NCBI GenBank assembly: GCA_020442475.1
Contig: JAGRKA010000003.1
Location: 1-64,000 of the forward strand
DNA length: 64,000 nt
Reading direction: 5' to 3'
Source of the DNA: Alphaproteobacteria bacterium
Lineage (GTDB): Bacteria > Pseudomonadota > Alphaproteobacteria > Micavibrionales > Micavibrionaceae
The position numbers were made by a program, and so were the translations under genes. Within the stretch, counting starts at the first letter, position 1, and each line of letters opens with the position of its first letter. A model generated the notes under the pieces. That model worked only from the letters and a program-made list of their open reading frames with translations. It did no database searches and was not told where the DNA came from. Below are positions 8,246 through 16,805 of this stretch, piece by piece.

Positions 8246-9586
8246 TCAGCGGTTTTTGAGCTGATTTTCGAGCCAGTGGATCGTGTAGTTACCGGTTACA
8301 AAATCTTCTTGGTTAAGAATCCACTCATGCAAGGGAAGCGTCGTTTTTACCCCGTCGATCACCGTTTCACGGATAGCGCGTTTAAGCCGCCGGATGCACT
8401 CTCCGCGGTTGCGCCCGTGGACGATTAGCTTACCGATCATGGAATCGTAATAAGGCGGGATCGAATACCCGCCGTAAATCGCTGAATCGAATCGTACGCC
8501 CAGCCCGCCCGGCGCGTGGAACTGCGTAATTTTTCCGGGGGAGGGGGTAAAGGTCGAGGGGTCTTCGGCGTTAATCCGGATTTCAATCGCATGACCGCGG
8601 AAGCGCAGCCGCTCTTTCTTGACGCTCAGCTCTTCACCCGCGGCAACACGGATCTGCTCGGCGATCAGGTCGATGCCGGTGATCATCTCTGTGACCGGGT
8701 GTTCGACCTGAATCCGCGTATTCATCTCCATGAAGTAGAACTTTCCGTCCTCGTAGAGAAATTCGATCGTTCCGGCGCCGCGATAGCCAAGCTCACGAAC
8801 CGTACGTGCAGCCAGAGAGCCGATCTCTTCCCGCAACTCGTCGGACAGGACAGGCGAGGGGCCTTCCTCGACAAGTTTCTGGTGACGGCGCTGGATCGAA
8901 CAATCCCGCTCGCCGAGATGGATGGCGTTGCCATGCGTATCGGCAAAAACCTGAATTTCAATATGGCGCGGATTGCCGAGGAATTTTTCAATATAAACCG
9001 TGTCGTCGCCGAAATTCGCTTTGGCTTCGGCACGCGCGCGGTTAAAGCGCTCTATAAATTCGCTTGGTTCGTGCAGGACCTGCATCCCCTTGCCGCCACC
9101 GCCGGATGCGGCTTTGATGATGACCGGGAAGCCCATCTCTTCAGCGATTTTCAGGCCTTCCGCCGCGGTCGCAACGCTCCCGTCCGATCCGGGAACGACC
9201 GGCAAGCCAAGTTTTTTGACCGTCGTTTTGGCCGTGACCTTGTCACCCATCATCTCAATATGTTCGGGTTTGGGGCCAATGAAGGTGAAGCCGTGTTCTT
9301 CGACCATCCGGGCGAATTGTGCGTTTTCCGAGAGAAACCCATAGCCGGGATGGATTGCGTCCGCGCCGGTCAGGGAGGCGGCGCTGAGGATCGCCGGGAT
9401 GTTGAGGTAGCTGTCGCGGCTCTGGGGCGGGCCGATACAAACCGATTCATCGGCCAGCCGGACTGCCATGGAGCTTGCATCTGCTGTAGAGTGGACGGCT
9501 ACGGTCTCAATGCCGATCTCCCGGCAGGCCCGGATAATACGAAGGGCGATTTCGCCTCTGTTTGCAATCAGTATCTTTTTAAACAT
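8246..9586 (-). CDS. accC: acetyl-CoA carboxylase, biotin carboxylase subunit
   Basis: AccC carboxylates the biotin on AccB using ATP and bicarbonate, the first half of malonyl-CoA synthesis. The sequence starts [20 protein letters not shown] and carries the ATP-grasp loop [47 protein letters not shown] and RINAEDP, all diagnostic. Its 446 residues match the family. In most proteobacteria accB lies immediately upstream; here a four-helix-bundle gene with inverted repeats separates the two, leaving 476 bp between the accB stop and the accC start. Confidence 0.97.
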   Translation of the reverse strand: MFKKILIANRGEIALRIIRACREIGIETVAVHSTADASSMAVRLADESVCIGPPQSRDSYLNIPAILSAASLTGADAIHPGYGFLSENAQFARMVEEHGFTFIGPKPEHIEMMGDKVTAKTTVKKLGLPVVPGSDGSVATAAEGLKIAEEMGFPVIIKAASGGGGKGMQVLHEPSEFIERFNRARAEAKANFGDDTVYIEKFLGNPRHIEIQVFADTHGNAIHLGERDCSIQRRHQKLVEEGPSPVLSDELREEIGSLAARTVRELGYRGAGTIEFLYEDGKFYFMEMNTRIQVEHPVTEMITGIDLIAEQIRVAAGEELSVKKERLRFRGHAIEIRINAEDPSTFTPSPGKITQFHAPGGLGVRFDSAIYGGYSIPPYYDSMIGKLIVHGRNRGECIRRLKRAIRETVIDGVKTTLPLHEWILNQEDFVTGNYTIHWLENQLKNR

Positions 9587-9598
9587 GGTTGTCAGACT

Positions 9599-10052
9599 TT
9601 CAGAATCTCGGAATTACAGAATCTCAGAAGTTATATTGAAATCATGTTTTTGAGTACAAGGATTGTAGCATACGGACAATTTCATCATATTTGCAGCTCC
9701 ATGAGTGGCTGGTGTCACTGTCTACATAACCCAGATTAATACAATAATCTATCCAGACCTGCATTTCATGAGCAGACCCGATAGCAATGAGTAGAAAACG
9801 TTTAAATTCAGCTTTCGAGCGTTGTTGTTTAGCATAGCCTTCCGCAATATTGGCGCAGATACTCTTAGATGCGCGGCGCATTTGGTCTGCCAGTCCGCCA
9901 TATTGTTCCGTTTTAGGGAATATCATGCTTTCTTTATGAATATCTAAAGATGCTTCAAAGGCCTTTTGGTAGACTGCTAAATCTCTAAAACGCGAGACGA
10001 AAACTTTTTTGTTTTCACTTAAGATTCTGAGATTCTGGGATTCTGAATTTCG
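9599..10052. repeat. inverted-repeat-bounded insertion between accB and accC
   Basis: The unit CAGAATCTC recurs at 9601-9609 and 9617-9625. The opposite flank at 10022-10045 carries the reverse complement of the same iterated motif (GATTCTGAGATTCTGGGATTCTG). The outermost parts align as TTCAGAATCYCRGAAT in inverted orientation, with about 14 of 16 bases matching. The two arms enclose exactly the four-helix-bundle protein gene, suggesting that the gene and its arms entered as one cassette between accB and accC. Confidence 0.6.
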
Positions 10053-10058
10053 GGTCAT
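9642..10058 (-). CDS. four-helix-bundle protein (23S rRNA IVS / TIGR02436-like)
   Basis: A 138-residue all-helical protein of the family found in 23S rRNA intervening sequences and related to Avd of diversity-generating retroelements. Typical blocks are FRDLAVYQKAFE, MRRASKSICANIAEGYAKQ and KRFLLIAIGSAHEMQVWID. The ATG at 10058 was chosen, 4 bp after the accB stop; the longer TTG option at 10070 would overlap accB. The first dozen or so codons are encoded by the right inverted-repeat arm. Function is unknown; members are thought to bind nucleic acid. Its position inside a usually tight accB-accC operon marks it as an insertion. Confidence 0.82.
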   Translation of the reverse strand: MTRNSESQNLRILSENKKVFVSRFRDLAVYQKAFEASLDIHKESMIFPKTEQYGGLADQMRRASKSICANIAEGYAKQQRSKAEFKRFLLIAIGSAHEMQVWIDYCINLGYVDSDTSHSWSCKYDEIVRMLQSLYSKT

Positions 10059-10062
10059 CCAA

Positions 10063-10536
10063 TCACTCAATCACCATCAGCACGTCGCCGAATTCTACCG
10101 GCTGGCCGTCTTCAATCATGATATGTGTGACTGTACCCGCGCTCTCGGCTTTGATCGGGTTCATAACCTTCATGGCCTCGATAATCACAAGCGTGTCACC
10201 CGGCTTTACAGTGCTGCCCTTTTGGACGAAGGGCGCAGCACCCGGTTCGGACTGCCTATAGGCCGTGCCGACCATGGGCGAGGTTACGGCGCCGGGATGC
10301 GTGTGAGCGGTTGTGTCCGGTGCATCCATATTCGCACGCTGGGGCAGGGTGGGGTCGGAGGGCATGGAGCCGTTTGCAGCAATACCGCCACCTGTAAGCA
10401 TATTACCGGATACAATAACGCCGCCGCCACGGCTCACACGGACAGATTGGTCGCCATCTGCGAATTCAATCTCGCTTAAGCCCGTTTCCTCAAGGAGTTC
10501 GGCCAGTTCCCGGATAGCATTTGCATCAATTTTCAT
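10063..10536 (-). CDS. accB: acetyl-CoA carboxylase biotin carboxyl carrier protein
   Basis: AccB carries the biotin that shuttles CO2 from AccC to the carboxyltransferase. The N-terminal helix (MKIDANAIRELAELLEETGL) and EIEFADGDQSVRVSR are typical. A Gly/Pro/Thr-rich linker follows (about residues 40-80), then the biotinyl domain with the target lysine in EAMKVMNPI (about residue 122). Length 157 is normal. It lies 50 bp after aroQ in the same direction, giving the common aroQ-accB-accC order, interrupted after accB by an inserted gene. Confidence 0.95.
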   Translation of the reverse strand: MKIDANAIRELAELLEETGLSEIEFADGDQSVRVSRGGGVIVSGNMLTGGGIAANGSMPSDPTLPQRANMDAPDTTAHTHPGAVTSPMVGTAYRQSEPGAAPFVQKGSTVKPGDTLVIIEAMKVMNPIKAESAGTVTHIMIEDGQPVEFGDVLMVIE

Positions 10537-10586
10537 AAGAAAAACTCTTCCCGATTCTTCATTATTTTTTTCAGTAACTCTCCTAC

Positions 10587-11015
10587 CTACAAGAGGTGGG
10601 CGAGTTTTTCAAGGGCGATCGCGTACCCCTTTATGCCGAGGCCCTTCACATGGATATTTGCAAGAGGCTCGATATAGGAGAAATGGCGAAAGGATTCGCG
10701 GCTGGAGGGATCGGAAATATGGACTTCCGCTACCGGCAGATTTACGGCTTTCAGCGCGTCGTGGATTGCAAGTGATGTGTGGGTATAGGCAGCGGCATTG
10801 ATGACAATGGCGTCAAATTCCGGGCGGGCCTTTTGAATCCAGTCTACAAGCTCGCCCTCATGATTGGATTGGCGAAAATCGATCCGCATACCCAGCCCGT
10901 CGGCAGTTTTTTCACAGAGCGTTTCGACGTCAGCCAGCGTTTCCGTTCCGTAAATTTCCGGCTCGCGCGTGCCAAGCATGTTTAGATTCGGGCCGTTCAG
11001 GATCAGGATTTTCAT
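10587..11015 (-). CDS. aroQ: type II 3-dehydroquinate dehydratase
   Basis: Converts 3-dehydroquinate to 3-dehydroshikimate in the shikimate pathway. Diagnostic motifs are ILILNGPNLNMLGTREPEIYG at the N terminus, INAAAYTHTSLAIHDAL in the middle and EVHISDPSSRESFRHFSY, containing the catalytic histidine region. The length of 142 matches the dodecameric type II family. The ATG at 11015 overlaps the stop of the upstream copper-chaperone gene by 4 bp (ATGA), so the two are likely translationally coupled. Confidence 0.96.
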   Translation of the reverse strand: MKILILNGPNLNMLGTREPEIYGTETLADVETLCEKTADGLGMRIDFRQSNHEGELVDWIQKARPEFDAIVINAAAYTHTSLAIHDALKAVNLPVAEVHISDPSSRESFRHFSYIEPLANIHVKGLGIKGYAIALEKLAHLL

Positions 11016-11521
11016 TCGGCAGGCGGCTCCCCACCGGGCGGTACGATTTGAATTTCGACCGGTATCTGGCCGTAGCCATGTGAAAAACCGTCACCAATGA
11101 GCAGTGTAAGCGGGAAACTTTCCCCGGCCTTCAGAGGGTCTTTCAGACCAAACAGCATGATGTGGCGTCCCATCGGCTCAAGGGTAAGCGTTTCACCCGC
11201 GGGTACGCTATATTGCCCGGCTTCACGCATCATCATCACGCCGTTATCCATACTCATAATGTGGAGCTCCGCCCGGTCTGCGATATCGGTTTGAACGCCC
11301 GTTACGGCCAAGTCTCGTCCGCTCAGATGCTCGATACCGGGATTTTCTATCGTCATGAAAACAGCGCCGTTTTTTTGCGTCGGCGCTGTTGCAAAGGCAT
11401 AGGCTTTTTTGACGTGCAGCGTGGGAGACTCTTGTGCAAAAGCAGAGATGCTGGCTACCATAAAGATAAGAGCCAGCCACGCAAAAAGTACAGGCCGTTT
11501 TTCAAACAAGGCTAAAATCAT
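11012..11521 (-). CDS. PCu(A)C-type periplasmic copper chaperone
   Basis: A periplasmic Cu(I) chaperone of the DUF461 family that helps assemble the CuA/CuB sites of cytochrome c oxidase. A signal peptide covers about residues 1-29 (ends ISAFAQ). The metal-binding motif is visible as ELHIMSMDNGVMMM followed by MGRHIMLFGL, the H-x-M ... M ... H-x-M arrangement of the family. It overlaps the neighbouring thioredoxin-fold gene and aroQ by 4 bp on each side. The pairing with two DsbA-fold proteins upstream suggests a copper or disulfide maturation group. Confidence 0.88.
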   Translation of the reverse strand: MILALFEKRPVLFAWLALIFMVASISAFAQESPTLHVKKAYAFATAPTQKNGAVFMTIENPGIEHLSGRDLAVTGVQTDIADRAELHIMSMDNGVMMMREAGQYSVPAGETLTLEPMGRHIMLFGLKDPLKAGESFPLTLLIGDGFSHGYGQIPVEIQIVPPGGEPPAE

Positions 11522-12132
11522 TCGTGTCCCCTGGCCTCATTGAACATTTTCAAAAATTCCTCGACAGTCGGCAGGCGGCCTTCAGGCACATAGACCATTT
11601 TTTTACCGATGAAATAAGTCGGTGTCCCCCGCTGGGCCAGTGTTTTGAGGATATGGTCGTTTTCCCGGATTTTTTTGAGCGTGTCCGGTGAAAGGGCATC
11701 CGTCTTCAGGGCGTCCGCATCCAGATCCAACTCGCGCGCGACATCGCGCAGGAGAGGATCGTTATTCAGAAGCACTTGATAGGTGCCGATCAGTTTTTCG
11801 TGCGTCTCCATGAATTTGCCTTGCCGCCCTGCGGCGTAAACAACGGAGGCCGCATACAGCCCTTCCGGTCCCAGATAAGATACGGGGCGGGGGATATAGC
11901 GAATCCGCCCGTCTTTTCGGAGCGCCTCGGTCAGGATCGGGTGAACGCTCTGGCAGTGCGGGCAGCTATAATCCAGAAACTCCACAACGGTCAGGTCCGC
12001 ATCCGCAGGCGCACTCAAATATCCGTCTTCAGCGGCCATGAGGGCGTGGCGGGCCTGCATTCTCTGAAAGGTGTCGTAAGAGAGATACAGGACCGCCAGC
12101 GCCAAAACGACATAAGTTATCCGGAGAAACAT
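11518..12132 (-). CDS. DsbA-family thiol-disulfide protein (Com1-like), membrane-anchored
   Basis: A 204-residue thioredoxin-fold protein with an N-terminal hydrophobic anchor (about residues 3-19) and a CPHC active site at C57/C60 (FLDYSCPHCQSVHP). The cis-proline loop is QRGTPTYFIG. The family oxidises or isomerises disulfides in periplasmic proteins. It is followed with a 4 bp overlap by the PCu(A)C chaperone, hinting that one client may be the cysteines of the copper-binding oxidase subunit. It lies 28 bp downstream of a second DsbA-like gene. Confidence 0.87.
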   Translation of the reverse strand: MFLRITYVVLALAVLYLSYDTFQRMQARHALMAAEDGYLSAPADADLTVVEFLDYSCPHCQSVHPILTEALRKDGRIRYIPRPVSYLGPEGLYAASVVYAAGRQGKFMETHEKLIGTYQVLLNNDPLLRDVARELDLDADALKTDALSPDTLKKIRENDHILKTLAQRGTPTYFIGKKMVYVPEGRLPTVEEFLKMFNEARGHE

Positions 12133-12160
12133 AAGTGGGAAGTCTTCCTCTTACTGTATA

Positions 12161-12949
12161 TTAGCCGTCTTTACCGGTATCGGCCCGCGCGTCCTTGATG
12201 CTTTGCTTTAGACCGTCCTCGCCGACATAACCCGGAATCAGGGTTTCCCCTACGATAAAGGCCGGTGTACCGCTAATCCCGATAGAGCGGGCCAGTGCGA
12301 CATCGCGCTCAATTTCAGCTTGAACCGCTTCTGATTGCGCGTCTTTGCGCAGGCGCTCGACATCCAGCCCTGTGTCCTTGGCAATTTTGGCTAGCACCTC
12401 CTCATTTTTGGGGCCTTTGTAGCTCATCAGAGCGACATGGTAATCAAAATACTTTCCCTGCTTGTGTGCGGCCAGTGCCCATTGGGAGGCTGTACGGGAT
12501 GTAGGGCCGAGAATCGGCATTTCCCGGAAAACGAAACGGACGTTATTGTCGGCTTTCAGGATGTTTTGGATATCGGGCAGGGCGCGCTTGCAATAGCCGC
12601 AATTATAGTCAAAAAATTCAACGATGGTGACATCCGCATCCGGATTGCCGATAGAGGGCGCGTTTGCGTCTGTTAAGGCTTCCAGATTGCTACTGATGGC
12701 TGTCTGCGCGTCAAGCTGGCGCTGTTGCGCCTCTTTGGCTTGCCCGGCCTGAAGCGATTTCAGAAGCACGTCCGGGTTGTCCAGAATATAGGCCTGAATC
12801 ATGGATTCGATTTCTTTTTTCTGGGCTGCGTTAAAGGCCGCGCCGCTTTCCTCGGCGTGCACTCCGGGAGCAAGGCATAAAAGAGCCATGGCCGCGACTC
12901 CGGCACTCAGAAGGGGCAGTCTTGAAGGCTTTTTAAATGTCAGATACAC
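12161..12949 (-). CDS. DsbA-family thioredoxin protein (ScsC/Com1-like), secreted
   Basis: A 262-residue exported protein. A signal peptide (about residues 1-32, ends PGVHA) precedes a helical N-terminal segment (QKKEIESMIQAYILDNPDVL) that in ScsC-like relatives mediates oligomerisation. The thioredoxin-fold domain follows, with a CGYC active site at C117/C120 (FFDYNCGYCKRALP) and cis-proline loop ISGTPAFIVG. The start is a GTG at 12949 preceded by a good AGGAG site. It heads the minus-strand run leading to aroQ and accB. Likely a periplasmic oxidase or isomerase. Confidence 0.87.
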   Translation of the reverse strand: MYLTFKKPSRLPLLSAGVAAMALLCLAPGVHAEESGAAFNAAQKKEIESMIQAYILDNPDVLLKSLQAGQAKEAQQRQLDAQTAISSNLEALTDANAPSIGNPDADVTIVEFFDYNCGYCKRALPDIQNILKADNNVRFVFREMPILGPTSRTASQWALAAHKQGKYFDYHVALMSYKGPKNEEVLAKIAKDTGLDVERLRKDAQSEAVQAEIERDVALARSIGISGTPAFIVGETLIPGYVGEDGLKQSIKDARADTGKDG

Positions 12950-13204
12950 GGGGCGGTCTCCTTTTTATGTGCAAATGTGATTACACTCCAGTTTAGCCCA
13001 TAAAAGCGGGCCATGAATAGCTATTCTCCTTAAATAGCAATAAAGTTACACATTTCAAAGCGGTGCGCAGCGAATAAAAGTAAGGGATTCACAAGCCCGC
13101 TTTCATATGGTTAACTGTCGAAGCGGGCAAAGCCTGCGGGATGGATTTTATAGATAAGGGCTCTATTTTTACGTATACGGATCTCTTTTGAAAGACGGCG
13201 CGGG

Positions 13205-14371
13205 ATGAAAAGCAAACAGGCCATGAATAATCAATTCAGTTTCTTAAAAAAAGCAATACACGTTAAAGTGTTGGCTGCTCTGTGTGTCGTGTCCGGCGCT
13301 ACCGGGGCGTTGGCGGCTTATGATAAGCCTTATATCGGTGAAACGATCGAATACACCGCTAAATACGAAGACACGTTCGTTCATCTGGCGCGGGATTATA
13401 ATCTGGGATTCGTCGAGATGCGGGCTGCGAACCCGGATGCCGACCCGTGGATTCCCGGAGAGGGCAAAAAACTGATTTTGCCGACGCGGCATATCTTGCC
13501 GGACGCGCCGCATGAAGGTGTCGTGATCAACTTGCCGGAAATGCGCCTCTATGCCTATCTGAATGGCGATAATGAGCCGTTCAGCTTTCCCATCGGTATA
13601 GGGCGGGAGGGGCTGGATACGCCGATTGGCGGTACAAAAGTCGTTCGGAAAACCGAGGGACCTGTTTGGAGGCCGACCGCCCGGATGCGTAAAGAGAAGC
13701 CCGAATTGCCTGAGGCTGTTCCGCCGGGGCCTGAGAATCCTTTGGGAACGCATGCGCTGTATCTGGGGTGGCCGACCTATGCAATCCATGGGACGAACAA
13801 GCCTTTTGGAATCGGGCGGCGTGTCAGCAGCGGCTGTATACGCATGTATCCGGAAGGGATTACGCGCTTGTACGAACTTGTACCCGTTGGAACGCCCGTG
13901 CAGGTCGTCAACCAGCCTGTGAAACTCGCCTGGATCGGGGATGAGTTGTTTATAGAGGCGCATCCGGATATTGAGCAGGCCATACAGATGGAAGAAACCG
14001 GCTTTGTGTCTTCGCCGAAATTGTCGGATGAGGATATGAAGCGTATCCTCAAAGTGGCCGGGCCCTACAAAGAGCGGCTTCGCTGGGCTGCGATTCGGAC
14101 GGCTATTAAGGAGCGCCGCGGTTATCCGGTTCCGGTTGCGCGCAGGCCTTCAATCGTGGTCAATGGCGAGGCGGAAGAGGTTGACGGCGGGGCTGCGCAG
14201 GATGCACCGTCTGAGCAGGCCGGACTTGCTGTGGAAAGTGATGGCGATCAGGGTGATAAGGAGGCCGGGCCTTTAGAAGAGATCTATGCGGCTGATCATA
14301 TTGATATTGCCGCCGGAGGCGATGAGTCTGCCTATAGTGGCAGTCCCAAGAAGAGAACGCTCAACCCGTAG
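13205..14371 (+). CDS. L,D-transpeptidase with LysM-like N-terminal domain
   Basis: A YkuD-family L,D-transpeptidase that forms 3-3 peptidoglycan cross-links or anchors proteins to peptidoglycan in the periplasm. A signal-like hydrophobic segment is at about residues 20-38. A LysM-like peptidoglycan-binding stretch (residues about 48-93) has YEDTFVHLARDYNLG and IPGEGKKLILP. The catalytic YkuD domain follows, with H195 in AIHGTNKPFGIG and the nucleophile C211 in RRVSSGCIRMYPEGI. An acidic, low-complexity C-terminal tail (about 320-388) has no clear role. Its 3' end overlaps the convergent small membrane protein gene by 40 bp. Confidence 0.93.
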   Translation: MKSKQAMNNQFSFLKKAIHVKVLAALCVVSGATGALAAYDKPYIGETIEYTAKYEDTFVHLARDYNLGFVEMRAANPDADPWIPGEGKKLILPTRHILPDAPHEGVVINLPEMRLYAYLNGDNEPFSFPIGIGREGLDTPIGGTKVVRKTEGPVWRPTARMRKEKPELPEAVPPGPENPLGTHALYLGWPTYAIHGTNKPFGIGRRVSSGCIRMYPEGITRLYELVPVGTPVQVVNQPVKLAWIGDELFIEAHPDIEQAIQMEETGFVSSPKLSDEDMKRILKVAGPYKERLRWAAIRTAIKERRGYPVPVARRPSIVVNGEAEEVDGGAAQDAPSEQAGLAVESDGDQGDKEAGPLEEIYAADHIDIAAGGDESAYSGSPKKRTLNP

Positions 14372-14631
14372 CCATACGGGATCAGAACCGGTGCCAGAAG
14401 AAACAGGTAGCGAATTTTTTCCTCAAAAAAGAAATAGGCTAGGCTGCACAGGGCGCAGCTTGCCCATATGATCATGATTGTCGTGATGTATGTATGGGGG
14501 TTAAAAGCTTCGATCGTATCGATTGAAATCGTACCGTTTAACTGCCCGATCGTATAGCACACGCCCGCGCTGACAAAGCCGATCAGGTTAGCCAGAAGAA
14601 GGATTAAAACACGGGGGAGTGATAAGTTCAT
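14332..14631 (-). CDS. small membrane protein, hypothetical
   Basis: A 99-residue protein with three hydrophobic segments, at about residues 6-28, 48-68 and 74-95 (the last contains YLFLLAPVLIPYGYGLSVLF). I do not recognise a family. The ATG at 14631 is plausible. The last 13 codons overlap the L,D-transpeptidase gene in antiparallel. Being hydrophobic over nearly its whole length supports a real gene more than a shadow. Confidence 0.6.
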   Translation of the reverse strand: MNLSLPRVLILLLANLIGFVSAGVCYTIGQLNGTISIDTIEAFNPHTYITTIMIIWASCALCSLAYFFFEEKIRYLFLLAPVLIPYGYGLSVLFLGLPL

Positions 14632-14783
14632 GGGTATGGCTTTCTCGCAGCTTGGATACTGTCGAATATAGTTTACACAAAATAGAATGATTCAAAATCC
14701 GAATTTTTTATCTTCTCCGTTTTCGCGGAGGACGCATCGTCATGTTATCCAAGGCAAGCTACATACGATCAGTTTTATTGTTA

Positions 14784-14820
14784 TAAAAAAAGGCTGCCCC
14801 TGTGAAACAAGGACAGCCCT
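14784..14820 (-). terminator. Rho-independent terminator of the small lipoprotein gene
   Basis: On the minus strand a stem of GGCTGTCC with GGGGCAGCC and a loop of about ten bases is followed directly by a run of seven T. It lies about 20 bp beyond the stop of the lipoprotein gene at 14840. Confidence 0.85.
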
Positions 14821-14839
14821 CTTAAAGCCTGCAAGTGGT

Positions 14840-15049
14840 TTACTTGCTTTGAACCTGACGGAACACACGCTCTTCACGTGCCGGTGCCTGACGAACAGGT
14901 GCCGGAGCGGCTTCTTGCGACCAGCCTGCCGTCCGCTCACTTGCGTAAGGAGGCGCTGTGTCAACATCGCCCATGCCGCCGTTTGTTTCACATGCGGAAA
15001 GAGCCATAGCCGTTCCCAAGATACATACTGTAGCTGCTAGTTTTTTCAT
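14840..15049 (-). CDS. small lipoprotein, hypothetical
   Basis: A 69-residue putative lipoprotein. The signal peptide has the lipobox LSAC with the lipidated cysteine at about residue 20. The mature part is short, Ala/Pro/Arg/Glu-rich (for example APAPVRQAPAREERVF) and probably unstructured. It has its own strong terminator and lies alone, which suggests a monocistronic, possibly abundant transcript. No family recognised. Confidence 0.75.
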   Translation of the reverse strand: MKKLAATVCILGTAMALSACETNGGMGDVDTAPPYASERTAGWSQEAAPAPVRQAPAREERVFRQVQSK

Positions 15050-15264
15050 TGTATGGTCCTCATAATCCTTAATTCGTTAAACCGGAAAAACACTGCCGCT
15101 TCTTAAAGCGTTGTGTATTCTCCTGCGTCTGTCCGTATACAGATGATAATATTATGCGGTGCTTTTCAAGAGGTTTTTTATTTTTTCCCCGGCCCTGTTG
15201 TAAAAAAGAGACAGTGTTTACTATAGAAAAAACAGTGAAGGTGGACGGAGCCGGGAGGGTGCTT

Positions 15265-16737
15265 TTAAAGCTTTTGAATATCTGCGCCGCAGGCTGAGAG
15301 CTTGCCGACGATATTCTCGTAGCCGCGCTCCAGATGGTAGATGCGGTTGACCACCGTTTCCCCTTCGGCGACAAGTCCGGCCAGCACGAGGGCGACCGAG
15401 GCTCTCAGATCTGTGGCCATCACCTCCGCACCGGTCAGTTTAGGGACGCCGCGTACGATGGCCGAATGCCCCTGTACCGTGATATCCGCACCCATGCGGT
15501 TGAGTTCCGGCACATGCATGAAACGGTTTTCAAAAATCGTCTCCGTAACCATGCCTGCCCCCTCGCACAAAGTCAGCATCGCCATGAATTGCGCTTGCAT
15601 GTCCGTCGGGAAACCCGGATAGGGTTCCGTCATGATGTCGATCCCTTTCAGGCGCAGGCCGTTGCGGGAGACAATAATATCGGTGCCGTCCTGTTCGATT
15701 TCCATTCCTGCCTGCGAGAGCAGCCCCAGAACAGCGCCTAGGTGAGAGATCTGCGCGTTTTGCAGGCGCAGCGTTCCACCCGCCATACCGGCGGCAATCG
15801 CATAGGTGCCGGTTTCGATCCGGTCCGGTAGAACAGGGTGATGGGCACCGCTCAGGTTCTTGATGCCTTCGATGCGGATCGTCTCGGTTCCAAGCCCTTC
15901 AATCTTCGCCCCCATCTTGATCAAGCATTCGCCCAGATCTTTTATTTCCGGCTCTTTAGCGGCGTTGCCCAGAACTGTTTCGCCGTTTGCCAGCGTCGCG
16001 GCCATCAGCAGATTTTCCGTTGCACCGACCGAGACTTTCGGGAACAGAATTTTTGCGCCTTGAAGGCCGCCTTTTGGAGCCTTCGCATTGATATAGCCCT
16101 GTTCGATCGTGATGTGTGCGCCCAGCTCCTCGAGCGCCTTGATATGCATGTCCACAGGCCGCGTCCCGATCGCGCAGCCGCCGGGGAGCGATACGCTCGC
16201 CTGTCCGAAGCGTGCCAGAAGCGGGCCGAGCACAAGGATGGAGCCGCGCATCTTGCGCACGATATCGTAAGGCGCAGTATAGGTTTCAACGCCGGAGGCA
16301 TTAATAGCCATGAGATCGTTTTGGGTTTCAATCCGGCATCCCAGATGTGTCAGAAGCTCCGTTTGGGATGCAATATCCCGCAGGCCGTTCGGCATGTTTT
16401 CAAAGCGCAAGGTCTCGCCGGTCAAAAGCGCTGCGCACATCAGCTTGAGTGCGGCATTCTTCGCGCCGCTGATCGGGATTGTGCCGTTCAGCTCTTTACC
16501 GCCGCGTATCAGGATTTTATCCAAAGGCTTGGGCTTCGGGTAAATGTCGGGGCGTAAATCGTAGCGGCTGACTTTGCCTTCAAGAGCGGTTTCGATTTTG
16601 AGAACGTCTTCTGCTGGGACTTTCTGTGTCGTATTGAGCCAGGCCCACACAGCCTTCTGGTCGCGCGCGATCAAACGGCCCAGAGCGGATTGGCCCCCGG
16701 CGATCTCTACAGCTTTTTTCAGGGCTTCAACGCTCAT
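15265..16737 (-). CDS. murA: MurA (UDP-GlcNAc enolpyruvyl transferase) fused to N-terminal YdaS-like HTH
   Basis: MurA transfers enolpyruvate from PEP to UDP-GlcNAc, the first committed step of peptidoglycan synthesis. Residues 73-490 are a complete Mur[25 protein letters not shown], the nucleophile C188 in [16 protein letters not shown], and [13 protein letters not shown]. Residues 1-66 are an extra domain resembling YdaS/Cro-type HTH proteins: [29 protein letters not shown] and [11 protein letters not shown]. Usual MurA is about 419 residues; this is 490. The frame is open throughout, and the only alternative MurA start is an internal TTG (codon 72) without a ribosome site, so a real fusion is favoured. 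An 18 bp palindrome lies just upstream. Confidence 0.9.
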   Translation of the reverse strand: MSVEALKKAVEIAGGQSALGRLIARDQKAVWAWLNTTQKVPAEDVLKIETALEGKVSRYDLRPDIYPKPKPLDKILIRGGKELNGTIPISGAKNAALKLMCAALLTGETLRFENMPNGLRDIASQTELLTHLGCRIETQNDLMAINASGVETYTAPYDIVRKMRGSILVLGPLLARFGQASVSLPGGCAIGTRPVDMHIKALEELGAHITIEQGYINAKAPKGGLQGAKILFPKVSVGATENLLMAATLANGETVLGNAAKEPEIKDLGECLIKMGAKIEGLGTETIRIEGIKNLSGAHHPVLPDRIETGTYAIAAGMAGGTLRLQNAQISHLGAVLGLLSQAGMEIEQDGTDIIVSRNGLRLKGIDIMTEPYPGFPTDMQAQFMAMLTLCEGAGMVTETIFENRFMHVPELNRMGADITVQGHSAIVRGVPKLTGAEVMATDLRASVALVLAGLVAEGETVVNRIYHLERGYENIVGKLSACGADIQKL

Positions 16738-16747
16738 AAAATATGAT

Positions 16748-16765
16748 TTACTAAAAAATTAGTAA
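16748..16765. promoter_or_regulatory. perfect palindrome upstream of HTH-murA (putative operator)
   Basis: TTACTAA and TTAGTAA are exact inverted repeats separated by four A. The palindrome lies 11-28 bases before the ATG of the HTH-MurA fusion, where a promoter or leader would sit. No Shine-Dalgarno sequence is seen between it and the start. Autoregulatory binding by the HTH domain is inference. Confidence 0.5.
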
Positions 16766-16805
16766 CCGGTCAACTTTTATTGTTTGATGGGAGCGGTGTT
16801 TCAAT

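Noticed and set aside
8516-9739. Long plus-strand frame of 407 codons opposite accC
   Set aside because: It is antisense to a clear accC frame over its whole useful length; its protein has no recognisable motifs, so it is a shadow of accC codon bias.
9926-10070. Earlier TTG start (10070) for the four-helix-bundle gene
   Set aside because: It would overlap the end of accB; the ATG at 10058 just after the accB stop fits better.
13020-13204. Possible small RNA or riboswitch before the L,D-transpeptidase gene
   Set aside because: A few short complementary strings (for example AAGCGGGC and GCCCGCTT) occur, but no consistent fold or known motif could be supported by eye.
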